This document shows, one piece after another, positions 43,810-55,749 of a DNA stretch of 64,000 nucleotides. The position numbers and the translations under genes are program-made. Position 1 is the stretch's first letter. The number at the start of each line of letters is the position of its first letter. Under the pieces are notes generated by a model. It ran no database searches. It was given only the letters and a program-made list of their open reading frames with translations, and was not told the origin of the DNA. The DNA comes from Tetmemena sp. SeJ-2015 (Eukaryota; Ciliophora; Spirotrichea; Sporadotrichida; Oxytrichidae). The DNA lies in contig JAJKFJ010021555.1 of the NCBI GenBank assembly GCA_027382625.1, positions 1-64,000 on the forward strand, written 5' to 3'.

Positions 43810-44750
43810 TTTTATTTTCAATAAAAACACTTCCACATATAGAAAAATGAAAGATTTATAATGAAATAGATAGTAGCCCCTTAATGAGTGAAGCAACAAA
43901 CTTATTATACTAGTACTGTAAAATTTATCCTTATTGAAATGATACTAGTAGTGTTGACTGACTTACTTTCGAAAAAATCATAGAGAGCCCTGGCCGAGAG
44001 AAGGATAAAGACTACAAAACTGGCGATACAGACTGCGATAACCACAAGTATTTTGCTCTATAACATTATCATGATATTCAATTCTCAAAAGCTTTTCTCT
44101 TCTATCCCTCTAACCAAACAACAATAGAGAAATATCAAAGTTGCTTAATGTATTGTGCTTACTGAATTTTCGATGTTCTTTATATTGATTAGCTCTCTTA
44201 TGAAAAAATCCCAGTCTATATAAACTGCCAAGCTGCCCATTGCGAAAATAGAGCAGTAGAAGATGAACGACCACATTTTATTAAGTCTTTTCTCAAATGT
44301 TAATTTGTAATTAATTATTTTAATATTGGAACCAACTTATTTTAATCTAGTCCATAAAATCACAATGAATATAATATTTTGATCAAATACACAATACAAA
44401 GGATAATTATCAATAATATATCCGTCGTTATCATTAGGAAAAAATTATAAAGGGACTACAAAAAGCAGTTTATAAACATTAAATTAATAAATGGAAAAAT
44501 CTTAAAACAAGTTAGGCAAGCTAACTTTTCTAGATCCTGATTTCTACATCAAGCAAACTGGGGAGACAGAGATTGAGAGTAGTTACACTTGCATTATCTG
44601 CTTAAAATAATTATTATTTAACTTTAAGTATGTATTCCGTGCTGTGGAGTTGTGCTAGATCCTATTTAAAGCGAATTCATTATGTTTTTAATAAATTTTT
44701 AAGTCTATTGAGTGCAGAGATTGCTAAAGTCTCTATTGCTCGGCCTGCTT
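42798..44750. CDS. Scrambled RING / TRAF-type zinc-finger protein gene with inversion
   Basis: Probable E3 ubiquitin ligase. The 5' segment is on the plus strand (44491-44750): MEKSQNKLGKLTFLDPDFYI, then the RING start SYTCIICF, and after removing IESs with pointers CTT and GAGT, YVFRAVECRDCQSLYCSAC. It ends with pointer GGCCTGCTT (44742-44750), repeated inverted at 43801-43809. The rest is on the minus strand: TKPDLKIKCLQLDRTFLDLE, CPKRCGGNQYGKVHRLVMNA, a TRAF-type finger LQFKCQFSPKCEQIITYELY, a coiled coil KTKEALEQEIETLKIKLREA, and a final Cys/His block NVYCNTCMKP...CDNKSCDYDLCSHCYYLEL. An IES at 43371-43415 (pointer AAGGC) joins EEAKA to GGINPRAIF. The extreme C-terminus after LTDQRSLID is uncertain; first in-frame TGA is 42800-42798. 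A separate gene lies inside (43818-44276). Confidence 0.85.
43818..44276 (-). CDS. Two-helix membrane protein nested in the RING locus
   Basis: Starts MWSFIFYCSIFAMGSLAVYI (ATG 44276-44274), a hydrophobic first helix, then DWDFFIRELINIKNIENS, an AT-rich insert, and a second helix ILVVIAVCIASFVVFILL with tail SARALYDFFES. A 9-base pointer TACTAGTAT brackets a 35-base repeat unit at about 43908-43951 near the 3' end. Stop placed at the TGA near 43818; after IES excision the frame may run on to 43789. Family not recognised. Sits between the two oppositely oriented halves of the RING gene. Confidence 0.6.
44491..44750 (+). other. RING gene MDS group 1 (5', plus strand)
   Basis: Start codon and first half of the RING finger. 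Two conventional IESs inside: between CIIC and FKYVF (pointer CTT, about 44600-44620) and between AVE and CRDC (pointer GAGT, about 44650-44714). Ends at GGCCTGCTT. Confidence 0.83.
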
Positions 44751-44947
44751 AGACAAAAAACTTATTTAATTCTTAATAAGTGTGGTAACTAGAGAATTAA
44801 AATTAAATATAGCTTCAATTTGGATGATTTTTATATAAATAGTGTTTTATTTGAGCAGCAGAAGAGGTATACCGATCAAAAATTAGGGCGATTATTATTT
44901 AAGCTCGCTGTCTTATTTAAATTATACTTATTAAATTTAAATTTATA

Positions 44948-46366
44948 ATGGAAAGCCCCTCTCAACTTCAAATTGTAAATTGATAATGTTTTTAATGATG
45001 ACTCACTCTCTCAACTCTACTACAGCAATTAGTAGCAATCTAATTAGCAGCAGCTCCCCAGTGTCGAGCTGCAACACAGGTCTCTGCCTCTCAAGCGCCG
45101 TCATGCGGATGAAGACTACGCTCAAAACTTCATCAAGCAACAGCTCGCCTACAACCAACAACTTCAACAGCACTCTCACAATCAATTTGCGAATACTTCT
45201 CAGTATCAACAAAATCAGCCACATCAACAGCAGAACTAGTTTGACAACACTCCTGCTCAAATGAGCCAAGACTTTGAAGATGAATGCTTCATGCAAACGC
45301 ACTTGATGATTCTTGGAAGCAAGAGATTCTGCACAGTTGAGCTACAGGAAAAGATGCAGAGAGCCTCTTTGTCATCACCCAACGCGCAAAACCAGAATCA
45401 ACCCAATCAATAATAAATTAGAACATTTTCACTCTTAGGGTATTATCACTTCATGATTGACCACTCAAAGCTTGGACTGGAAGAGGTGTATGCCAAACAC
45501 GGCAACCAACTTATGAAGAATATGAATCAGTTCAATTCTGATTCTGCCAGTCTCTTCCCTTTAAACTAGCAGACTTCAGGATCTTCTTATCCTAGCAACC
45601 CATTCGTGAACAGCTTTTCTCACTTGGCCCACTTAGTCAAACCTAAAGCTAGTTCTTTATCTTTTCTTGATCTTCTCACTATCCTTTATAATTCAAGCTG
45701 TGGAATTTGGTCAGAACCACACTCACTATCAGCAGAATCTGTTCTCAAACAACCATCAGAGTTTCTCTGGCTACTCCACCTCAGTCTCACCTTCCAACCA
45801 AGGCTTCTCTTCCACACAGATGATGAGCTAACAATAAAATTCTGATTTCAATGGGTTTGGAGGTCAGGCCTCCAACATGGGTGCATTTAATCTGGAAATG
45901 CCAACTAATAAAGTGTCAACAAAAACTACTATGATGATTCTTCTATGCTAAATTATTTAATTTAAATAGGCATTAAATATATAATCATATAGATAATTTC
46001 TAAATGATAATAGATAATTTAACAATCTATCCTTTTGAAATTCTTCGGCTGACTTTAATATGAGAGTGTCAATTATAAAATAATAAGGAATTGTATACAA
46101 AACCAAGTTGATATGTTTGTTTATGATGCAGATGACTGATGACTTCGATCCCACTCCTATTTAATTTAAATGAGAATTTATTATTTCCTAGATCCAGTTC
46201 ATACGACTCACAGAGTGTAAGCAAGTCTGAATTGGTGAGGAGGAGACAGCAAGAGATGCGAAAGCACCTCCACGCTTTCAAGCAGCAGATGAGCAACATC
46301 GAAAGCGGCAACAACGTTGACTGGGACAATTCTTAAGCTTGCACCCTCGTCAACTTCAACAACTGA
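44948..46366 (+). CDS. Q/N-rich hypothetical protein
   Basis: Starts MESPSQLYYSNQQQSNQQQL after excision of an IES at 44968-45016 with the 9-base pointer CTCTCAACT. Then LPLKRRHADEDYAQNFIKQQ, a long NQ-rich run, a more ordered block DFEDECFMQTHLMILGSKRF and SLLGYYHFMIDHSKLGLEEV (about 45435), a second low-complexity stretch SGYSTSVSPSNQGFSSTQMM (about 45765), and a basic helical C-terminus KSELVRRRQQEMRKHLHAFK ending ACTLVNFNN, TGA 46364-46366. IESs also near 45610-45690 and 45950-46190. Possible nuclear regulator by composition (NLS-like KRRH), but no domain recognised. Confidence 0.7.
44968..45016 (+). other. IES, pointer CTCTCAACT
   Basis: 49-base insert; CTCTCAACT at 44959-44967 and 45008-45016. 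Excision joins MESPSQL to YYSNQQQ. Long pointer makes this one of the clearest IESs. Confidence 0.9.
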
Positions 46367-46781
46367 CCAGCTACTCTCAAAGTCATTAGATGAAAGTTGA
46401 CTCTATGAATTATGAGACTGCAACATTACCTTGTGTGTCCGATTTTAACTTGTATTAAATATTTGTGTTTGGAATTGGCCTTCATTCAATTATAATTAAG
46501 ATTCAATGAAATTTTTTATGAAACGAAATGGCCCTTCAGGCTTGAGATTAAATAAGTAATTAATTGATAAAAATTTGAGAACTATCACAAAATAAGTGGA
46601 AAGCCAATAATTTAAATTCTAAGGTTTAAATCTAAATCTACTCTTGAGTATGCATACATAATTAACAGCAAATACAAATTAAAGTCAAGATATAATAAAA
46701 ATTGTAAAATCATCAACAATCTCACCAAACATAGATATCTATGTATATTGGTTGTTTTATGAATCTGCTTGATTATAGAAA
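46367..46781. other. AT-rich intergenic
   Basis: No coding blocks seen. Confidence 0.5.
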
Positions 46782-48144
46782 ATGAGTAATCATAAGAAGG
46801 TAACTCCAATAACCAACAACAATAACAACAATCATTCGCCTAAATGAAAAGTTTAATTTATTGTGGCTTTTATTCGCCTGACCATACAATATCTAAACAA
46901 GAGAGAATTAAACAGGGAGTCAAACAAGCTCTAAAAATGAAGTCTTCCAACAATTCTAAGTCCCCAGTAAAGAAATCTTCAACCAAAAGGAATGCATACG
47001 AAGGACTACATTAAAAGCAACTTCTCCTATCTTTTTTAATTTAACTTCGATTCTCTGGTGAATAGCAGACCCATTTATTTGTTGGATATTGAGGAGAATA
47101 AAATTGAAAATATTGTTTCATTTAATGGAATAAAAGTGATTTTGAGCAAGAGGAGGAAAACAGAGAGTAGCATTTTGATCAGATTAATGAAGAAAGCTAC
47201 TTTTCATCTAGCTTCCCTTAAATCCTTAAACATCTCGCTAAACCAAATTTAATTCTCATTTTTAAATTAATTTTATAGTTAAACCATATTTTAGATTATT
47301 AGTTTAGAAGAAGACTGAGGACTCTCCTGTTCATCATCTATTTTAATTTATTAGTTCTTAATTAATCAACCTTAGAATTCTAAAAAACCAAAAAAGTTCC
47401 TTTCAAGAAGAATAATAAGCCACATCCCAACTTCGATAAAATTATTAAACATCAACAAATCTTCATTAGAACAAATATACAAAAGCAAAATATTTATATA
47501 TGGATTTTTATAACTACTGAATTGGGGCATTTTTAGAATCTAACAGGTTTTTTTTTAAAAAAAAAAGGCCCTGATTTCTTTTTTAAAGTTGTAGAATCCC
47601 ATTTTCTTTGATATTAAATTTAAACAAAGATGGATCTGAGTAAAGAAAAACAACTAGATATGAATAAAGCCACATGATAGATGAGTTAAACCACATTCCT
47701 CCGCCTGTTTTCGAATCCTAGCAACTTAGTAACTTCGAAGTTTAATAAAAAGTCTATCATAACAAAAATTCAATTACCAAACATTAACAACACAAGCTTG
47801 CAAGATAAACAATATTAGCATATCGTTTAATTAAATAAGGATTAATTAAAATACAATAGAAAGAAAAGAAGGATTCTATCACAGAGGAGAACACAGATAT
47901 AATGAATTAAAGCTACAATCACGAAGAAAACAATCAACAGAGCAATTATGTTCAAGAGAACCATGTTCAAAAGAAAATGATAAAACTCACCAGCCATTAC
48001 AAACAACAATATGTAATTCATCAAGGCCAGCTTAAACCTAGCCCATTCTAAAGATAATAGAAAATTATTTTTACTTTTAATTCTTGGGAAACAAAGCTCC
48101 TAATAGACTTGAATTTCAAATTTAATTTTAGAAACTTAAAGTGA
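46782..48144 (+). CDS. Lys/Asn-rich hypothetical protein
   Basis: Starts MSNHKKVTPITNNNNNNHSP. An IES at 46842-46879 with pointer ATTCGCCT joins NNHSP to DHTISKQERIKQGV. Basic block KMKSSNNSKSPVKKSSTKRN looks like a bipartite nuclear signal. Then KSDFEQEEENREQHFDQINE (about 47130), KTKKVPFKKNNKPHPNFDKI (about 47390), ELNHIPPPVFESQQLSNFEV (about 47685) and SYNHEENNQQSNYVQENHVQ (about 47910). Ends RNLK then TGA 48142-48144. Several unresolved IESs. Family not recognised; likely nuclear. Confidence 0.62.
46842..46879 (+). other. IES, pointer ATTCGCCT
   Basis: 38-base insert containing an in-frame TGA; ATTCGCCT at 46834-46841 and 46872-46879. Confidence 0.9.
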
Positions 48145-48278
48145 GAAAAAAATGAAATAGAGTGACACAAATAATCCTTTTTATTATGTTTTTGGCAACC
48201 ATGAAGGTCATCTTTATTTTTAATTCTTATTGTTAAACTTTGTGATAGATAAGGAGCTCTAATTTCAAAGCACATCCC

Positions 48279-49669
48279 TCAAAATTCTGCCTCCAAAAGC
48301 CTCATATGGTTTTTGATTTTATCTTCATAGTCCCTTCTTTCAATACTCACATCATAGGAGTTCTTGTTCTACTGTTGTAAGAAGATTATCTCCCATCAAA
48401 TTAGCAATATTAGGAGGGGTCGAACAGCTCTCCTCCTTCTATTCCTCTTTCTATGAGCTTGAACTCAGGACTGTTAAAGAAATCCTGCAAAGGTAACTAA
48501 TCACCAAATTTAGCCACAAACTCTATTTTCTTCATAAGATATGAATAGCATAATTAAGGTTAAATTTAACTCTCTTATTTTGTATCTGCAAAGCTCAAGC
48601 TTACTGTTGAGTGATTGGTTTCTTCTATGCATCTCGGATATATCTATGTTTGAGTATTTCTTCTCATACTCTATTAATTTCAAGAATCGCTTCTTCGATT
48701 TAAACAAGATATAATCGTAATAAATGACTACAAACTTAAATGTATTTGTCCTTGTAGTAAGCTGCATCTTCAGCGATTCTATCTCTCTCCTTAGTTAGGA
48801 TTTGATGATCAAGGGTTAGCTTAGAAAATTCAATCCTTAACTCTTCTAACTCCTTTAAAGCCGAAGTATCACCTTAGGATATTATCTCGCTGAGCTCTTG
48901 CACTTTCTGAGTCTATATCCTTAATAAGCTCAAGCTATCCTCAAGTTGATCTCTTGCAGACTTAATTAAGTAAGAAAAATAAATACGCATATATTTTAGA
49001 CTCTAAATCCTTCACCATCTTATTTGTCCCTTTGAAGTATTTTAATATAGACGATGTTACTATTTAATTTTTTATCAAGCTGTCTGAAATTACCTCATGA
49101 AGCTGTTCCAATTCAAAAGCGTATTAAAGCTTAAGTTCTTGCTGCTTCTTAACGAAGTAGCTTTCAAGTATCACATAGTTTTCTCTATCTCTTGTTTTCA
49201 ATTCCAAGATTCGACTATTTTCTACAATACAAATATTTAATGAGCTACTGAACTTACACTACTGTGGTGTTAAGTTTTGAAAGTTAAGATCTTGAAATAC
49301 CTCCATGTAGCCATATTCACGGTTATTCTAAGCAAGCGACAGTTTGAGAGACCTGGATTCTTTCAAAGCCTTTTGGAGTTAATCACTGAGTTCAGAAATG
49401 TGAGAATCCCTTTTCACCAGCAGAGATTGGAGCTTGTGATGAGGTAACTGAGAGTAGAGATGCTAATTTTAAACGTTGGAAGACTGTTGATGGATTTGCA
49501 AGGAACCAATTAACAGTTGATTGGAAGGCTTAATTGGAGTTCTGTGAGAAGGAAGCGAGGTTTGCAGCACATTGAGAGTGGAATGACCTCGCGGACTTGG
49601 CTATACGGATAGAGCTTAAATGTCTTTTGCAGCAATGCTTGATGAAGTGTAATTCCCAAGTTGGGACAT
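48279..49669 (-). CDS. Coiled-coil protein
   Basis: Starts MSQLGNYTSSSIAAKDIQAL (ATG 49669-49667), a Ser/Pro/Gln-rich head, then nearly continuous coiled coil: SELSDQLQKALKESRSLKLS (about 49390), KKQQELKLQYAFELEQLHEV (about 49140), RDQLEDSLSLLRIQTQKVQE (about 48950), LKELEELRIEFSKLTLDHQI (about 48860) and a C-terminal SIERRDYEDKIKNHMRLLEA ending EF, TGA 48279-48281. AT-rich inserts near 49230, 49030, 48740 and 48450 break the frame. Centrosomal or ciliary structural role is possible by shape only. Confidence 0.7.
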
Positions 49670-51020
49670 TGTTAAATTATCGTTTTTTTAATCGATAAGT
49701 ACAAATATTTTAAGTTCTATAGGCCTTAGATATCGGAAGAGTTGGTGAGGGTTCAGGTAATCTTTTTGACTCCTTATCTAGATACGAGTTTGCTTGAAAT
49801 TGGAAATTTTATGTTGGCTCTTTATAACGTTTTAAAGAAGTGAGATTGAGAGCATAGTTATTTTTCTAAAATTATTGATCTTTTCTCGGAGAAGAATTGA
49901 ACTTTAGCTCGTCCTTGCTTATAATAGACTTAGAAAATTACTTCTAAAAATAAGACTTTAAATTATTTCATTGCTAATGAGGTCAAAGTTCTGAATAATT
50001 TAAGGGCGTTTAAAAAAGTTCTGCTATGTTTGGTATTGCAGTTGTTGTTGAGTCTTGGCCTACAAATCGGGTGTTAAAGACTCTGACTTGTGTTATTTAA
50101 CTCTTACTTAATCCCTTGGAATGCGCAATGGTTCCAGCTTAAGTCTATCAAGGAGATCTAATTCCGCATTTTAAAGGTAACACTATAAATAATCTAAGTG
50201 ATCAGGGTGTTACTAGTGTTATTATATATGGTCATGTAACTGAAATTTATAAAGCTATGCTGCTTGCTAAGATGACAGATTGTTATTGTTTTGAGATACT
50301 TTTTATTTTTAAAAGGTAAATATACAAACTTATAAATAAGAGATCATATAAATCTAACTTTTATAGTCATAATTTGATGTAAAAAATTAATTTAGCCTCA
50401 TATTTTAAAAAATAAATTTTAGGAAAATTTGCTAGCATATATTTTAATTAAGCTAATTTTTTTATAAGATGCTTGAATTTAGAGTTTTTTGAGATCTCCC
50501 TTGTTATAATTATGGCTGAGATTTAAGTTTTTAATAGGTGAGCCTATCTTTTGTGTGTTTCTTCGCTCCTCAAAAGATAGAAAAATATATATTTAAAAAT
50601 AATGCCATATTATGTTTGCTAATAGGTTGTAGAGATCAGAGTTGAGTTACTGTGTTTGCTTGCTTTTAGTAAGGGGCATTGAGGGATATTATTCCATGTT
50701 GTAATCTTCTATTTATTATAATTACGATTAATTTTAATTCCCTTCCATTTGCTTACAAACAAATAATCATGATCTAAAATGAGATATTCAATTTTGTGAA
50801 ATGCTTCTTTTCCTAATTGGGAGATGGGCAAGTAGTTTAAGATCCTAGCTGTGAATGGCCTAATTTTACTTTTTTGTTCAATAGTGGACTCTAGTGATGA
50901 AGAATCAAGCTTTGGATTTTTTCCAACCCACTCGCTTTCGAGTCTAGGTTACTAACTTATATATTTATATAAAATATATATTCTCATCATAAATGTGGAT
51001 TGACTTACTCTTTTTGAATG
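49670..51020. other. Spacer with an isolated open frame
   Basis: Mostly AT-rich non-coding. At about 50030-50325 (+) an open frame reads FGIAVVVESWPTNRVLKTLT then AMVPAQVYQGDLIPHFKGNT and SVIIYGHVTEIYKAMLLAKM, with T-ending codons unlike neighbouring genes. No start, no recognised family. Similar codon style appears at 56500-58080. Confidence 0.4.
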
Positions 51021-52967
51021 TCAAGTCTATTATTCATCAAATATAGAATTATAGACTCTTAAAGCATGGTATAAGTGAATAACTTAAGAAATGAGGTTGA
51101 TTAAATTAGTTACTAAGACTGACTTGCCTTCCAAGAGCCTCCAATATTTAGAAAATAGGAGCTCAGATGAACAAGTCTTTTTCAAAATACATCTAGCAGG
51201 CTTCCACTGTTTTGAGATTGAATTCTTCACTAATTACTTAGCTGAGAGCTCTCCACTTATCATAGCGGAGTTAACGGTCCCTATGAAATTAGGGTAGCCG
51301 TATTCTCCAGCAAAAAATACCTGATTTCACAGTAAGCTATCATAACATTGAAATTTTATGGTATGATTGTTTACTTTTCCATCTAAGGTTTCTGATCCCA
51401 CAGGCTTGGTGACTTCAAAGCAGTCTTCAGGAGTCGATCCAGCAGCCACATAGCTGAAAGTTCCCTTTGCAAAAGGGTCCTTGTTCCAGTTAGTTCTGAT
51501 ATAGGAAATAGGCTTAAGGAGCATCTGGGTACATGTTTCGAATGACTTTCATCCCTGACTCAAGTACCTCCTCGTCTGATAAAATTAAGAACACATTTTA
51601 CACAATAGCATTGAAGTGATAAGTTCTCAAAATTGTAGGTGTTTGGCTCTCCATTGAACATCATGAGAATCGGTTTGTTGAAATACTTGTATATATTAAG
51701 AGTCTAAGCCCAGTCTCCGGCACTACACTCACATGGTTGAACCAGTCGACATCCTTATCCCAGAATATTTCCTCAAACTCTAGGATCAGTTTGTCCATTT
51801 AAAAATAAGGAAGATTATAAAATGAACTCATTGAAATTTGAGCTACGCCGAGGCACTTGATTGAATCCAATTTCTATTAAGGAAGAGGGGGAGTGAAAGT
51901 TATGTCGCCTGCCTTCAGGATTGGTAGAGGAGTACAAACAATCACCTTGGATGCCTCATAGGATTGTCCATCCTTTGTCCTTACAATCACTTATAAAATG
52001 CAGTCTTAACTACTTGCTTACTTTTTAACTTTAGAGGGGGATGAGTAGTCAATATCAGTGACAATTTTATTGAACTCTATCTCTGCACCCTCCGCCAATA
52101 TTTCCAACAGTTTGAAGAGAGAAATTGGGACAACATCTTCACTCCCATTGAAAATGGGATCTTATTCCTAATACCTAGCCGATAATTTGCGAGGGTCAGC
52201 GCCATAGTCCTGACTAAACCAGTAGCTGATAACCCACTCGTAGCATTACCACATTTCGCTTCCTTCTTCAAAAGGTCCAAACTTTTTGGAGAGGAAACTA
52301 ATCACAGATTCTTTGACATCCGCATTTAAACAAGATATCTGTAAATGAGTTAATGAAGAATTTTCTGAATGATCTTCGAGATACACTCTAACTTCTTCTA
52401 AAAGAGCCCAGACATCGCAAACTTCTTTTGGAAGTTCTCCTCCCTTGTGCCAGAACACCTTTTGTATTCTCTCTTCGAGAAGCCAACACTTTACAGTTTC
52501 AATCTTGTTGTCTACAGCTATCTAATACAACTAAGCTTGAATGCATACACATTATATAATTGATACAAAGGGTTCAATTTCCCTTCCCAATCATCAAAAC
52601 CTTCTGCACCAGGCCCTCGGCCGTGAATCCATTAGCCTCCCAAATCGATGAGAGACTGGTCCTTTCCAAAAGGGACCGCGTGAACTCTCCCTCCAAATCT
52701 ATCTCTTGCTTCCAAAAATTATTTCATAATGGGGATGAATGAATGATATCTTCCAAGATTTTAGTTTTGATCCCTGCCTTCTTTAGATACTTTGAGGCAT
52801 TAAGACCAGCAGCTCCAGCTCCTATAATAATAACTGAGAAGTTTTTTGAGCTATCAGCGTCTTTGTTGTCTCCATTAATCTATATTTAAGGTGTATTATG
52901 AGAAATAGCTTACATTTAGATTCTATATCATGTTTTATAGTGCTTCTGTTCCTCCAAATGAGTCCAT
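51021..52967 (-). CDS. Flavin amine oxidase (polyamine oxidase / LSD1-type)
   Basis: FAD-dependent amine oxidase. Starts MDSFGGTEALQNMIQNLN. The Rossmann FAD motif is SVIIIGAGAAGLNASKYLKK (about 52825), followed by ILEARDRFGGRV and the amine-oxidase signature DLGGQWIHG. Substrate domain: YEWVISYWFSQDYGAD, KVIVCTPLPILKAGDITFTP, ...; C-terminal FAD-binding motif SYIRTNWNKDPFAKGTFSYV and VFFAGEYGYPNFIGTVNSAM, typical of the family. Intron 52880-52913 (34 nt, GTAAGC...TATAG). IESs: 52716-52756 (TTGGAAG), one with AATG near 51815-51835, one with TTATCA near 51578-51625. Frame slips of one base without an insert at about 51740 and 51515. Stop uncertain: first in-frame TGA is 51021-51023, beyond the usual C-terminus. 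Confidence 0.87.
52716..52756 (-). other. IES, pointer TTGGAAG
   Basis: 41-base insert between KTKILE and ARDRFGG of the amine oxidase; TTGGAAG (rc) at 52709-52715 and 52750-52756. Confidence 0.9.
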
Positions 52968-54018
52968 CTTGTTAGTAGGTTAATTATCCTAAAATAGTAT
53001 AATGGGTTTTATGAGCAAGTTATTGATTGATAAATACAACGCTTATTAATAATTGCTTGGTGAAATAATGACGTCTACTAGTTAGTAATTTAATGCCAAT
53101 TATCCCACATACATATATTAGATTCCTTTCATTAGGATCACTATTAATAGAAATGAAAATCTACTTTAAAATTGGAATAAATGCCATTGAAAGGACTTTA
53201 ATATTAATTTACTACTAATTGCTAATTAGAAGCCTATTTTCATTATTTGTTGTTGAAAAGATTTATGCGATGAGGGGTGTATAAGTCTTGTTGCCCTTAG
53301 TTCTAAGAAGATTTAATACAAATAAATTGAATAAACATCTCAAAGAATAAAATTTGAGACTTATTTACTCAATTATATTTAGCTCCAAAAACTTTGTAAT
53401 TTTTAACTCTCTCTCATCATCTATTCAATAACATAGAATTTAATTAAAATTGATGTTTCGTTAAATTAATAAATGAGAGATTGTAGCTAAATTACTGATT
53501 CGTCTTAGATGTAAAGCTTTTCGAAAATCAATCATAAATTAATTTGATTTATCCTACTATAGAGATCTCTCTACTTTGCCTCTCAGGTAGTATGAGCTGA
53601 GTTTATTATATCTTTTTTAAAAAAAAATTCTTAAAAATCATTACCTAATATATTTGTAACTCTGAACAGACCACTTAAACACAAAAGTTGCAAGCTTATA
53701 ATTATCTTAAATTAGATGCTTTATCGAATGGTGCAAAAATTATCTCAATTTTTATTTAAAAAAAAAAAAAACTCAACTTTTTTAATTCATTTTAATATAT
53801 TTCAATATCAAAATTCCAATTCTATCAATTATCAACAATGAAAGATGGTAAATGTAATAATGCTAAGTAAAATTTAAACCAGAGCACTCATCTCAAAATA
53901 AATAGAATTGCTATATAGTTTGATGGATTTTATTTAAAAATAAACTATTAATTTTGGCCTTGAAATATTATAAATTCAATATAAAATTGAAATTAGTTTC
54001 ATTTCAGAAGATAGAATT
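52968..54018. other. AT-rich intergenic
   Basis: About 1 kb without recognisable coding blocks. Confidence 0.5.
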
Positions 54019-55643
54019 TCATTTCCTCCAAATTTAGATGTTGATTCTAGATTCTGCTAATTTAATCCTATTTTTAAAAATTATATTTAAATTCAACTAG
54101 CCAGTCTCAATAGTTTACTCGCCAGTTCTTATTGGATTAACTTAGCTACTATCAAAGCTTACTCCATTTTGATAAAATTTATACATCTCCTCTAACTCCC
54201 TCTTATTGAGCTATCTCTCTCTATCGTTCATTCCATTAAACATTGAAAAATTTAGGTCACCCTTCCCGTTCGCTCGTCTTGACTAGAAATTATTCTTGAT
54301 CTAATCTTAAAGATGCGTCTTCAGGGAGTTTATTTGTCTCTGCTTCAAGGCATTTTGAATTCTTTACTACTCGAGCTGATTAATTTCAAACATTAAATTA
54401 AAACCCTCCTCTTAAATGAATGATATTATTCAGCTTGAAGTTAGTGGATTGCAACTGATTAGTTTTAATCCTTCAGATTTAGCAAAGCCTTTTATCTTTC
54501 TTACAAATCTCCAGATTAATTGGAGCTCTTTATATATAAAATATGAAAGAGCTCATGTTTGCTGCTGCAGCTTCTTCTTGAGATACATACTTATTCATCC
54601 TCATTAAGTTCTCATAATTTAATATGAAAGTTAAGTGAAAAAATTAAGAAAATAATGCTTCTTGTGCTCTAGTTCAGTTTTAGCATTGAATATTGCTCCG
54701 AAGACCTTGTCATCTTGCTTCAGTTTGTCTCGCTTTAATTTTTGCATGTCCATCATTCTATCTAGCTCCTAGCGCATCAACCTCCGACTGACTTGCATAT
54801 TCTCTCTTTCTTAATTCTGTCTTTGCTCCCAGATACTCCGAGTCTGCTCAGTGAATTATAACTAAAGCATACTGTGCAATTATTCATTCTCTATAACAAC
54901 TTATCTAAGAATAGTTGAACTCCTCCTTTTCCTGCTGCTTTATCAATTTCTAAATAGACAATCAAACCTTCTGAATTGCTTACACCCTGCATTTAAATGG
55001 TCTCTCTTATCTTGCGATCCTGATCCTCAAGCTACCTTCTCCTACTTCTACTTGCCTCTCTCCTGTTTCTGTCCTCGCCATCCCTTTTATCTTTGAGCTT
55101 CAAATCGTATTCCACTACCTTCTTATCCACCAGTTATTCAAAAGCCTTCCTATACATGGTGCTCTGATTTTACTTGTCTCTATGCTCATCCAGGTGATTT
55201 CTAAAAGCCGTTTACTTTGACCTTGAAACTGCTCTCTACTGCTAATTCTACTCCTGTGCCTTTATATCGTGATATTTAGCAAGTAGTCCCCACTCATCTA
55301 GATGTCTGAATTCAGGTGGTAGTTGATTCCTAATCATGTCTAAGTTTTAAATCGGCTTTTGCTTGGGAGGTGTCTTGTTGGTGTTGTTGCTATTAAATGG
55401 TAGTTTCTCTTTTGAAGGCTGCTTCATTTCCTGAAGGGGAGATGAGAGAGACTGATGTTGGATTCTTCTGAGATTGGGCTGATTTGATTACTACTATGGA
55501 TTCTGATTATTACTATTTTGGAAAACTGTCTCTAGCTTGTTCTTGTCATCCATCTCTACTACCTAACTTGATCTAAAATTAGTCAGGCCTAGTGAGGGCT
55601 AAACATATGGGCCAGTTGCATTAGAAATTTAAGTACTCTCCAT
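54019..55643 (-). CDS. Coiled-coil protein, possibly ciliary
   Basis: Starts MESTQISNATGPYVQPSLGL (ATG 55643-55641), then a low-complexity N-half (NSNNQNPQQQSNQPNLRRIQ). A more conserved-looking block LPPEFRHLDEWGLLAKYHDI, then charged helices AVSRSKQTAFRNHLDEHRDK, MYRKAFEQLVDKKVVEYDLK, KDKRDGEDRNRREASRSRRQ, TRSIWEQRQNQERENMQVSR and LMRQELDRMMDMQKLKRDKL. Ends with NGMNDRERQLNKRELEEMYK and TGA 54019-54021. An IES about 54920-54995 with pointer ATTTA joins RETIQ to KLIKQQEKEEF. Resembles long Arg/Lys/Glu-rich axonemal proteins; not assigned to a family. Confidence 0.68.
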
Positions 55644-55749
55644 AGTGTTACCGATAAAGCTGCTCTAATCTAAAGTTTAAAAAGAGAAATCAAATAATTT
55701 GATTGAAAGAGAATAAACAATGATTTGGGATAAAATGCGTTCATAATAA

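Noticed and set aside
43745..44755. TTAGAC as the RING inversion pointer
   Set aside because: GGCCTGCTT (9 bases) is longer and retains extra Cys-containing sequence; the 6-base match falls within the same region by chance.
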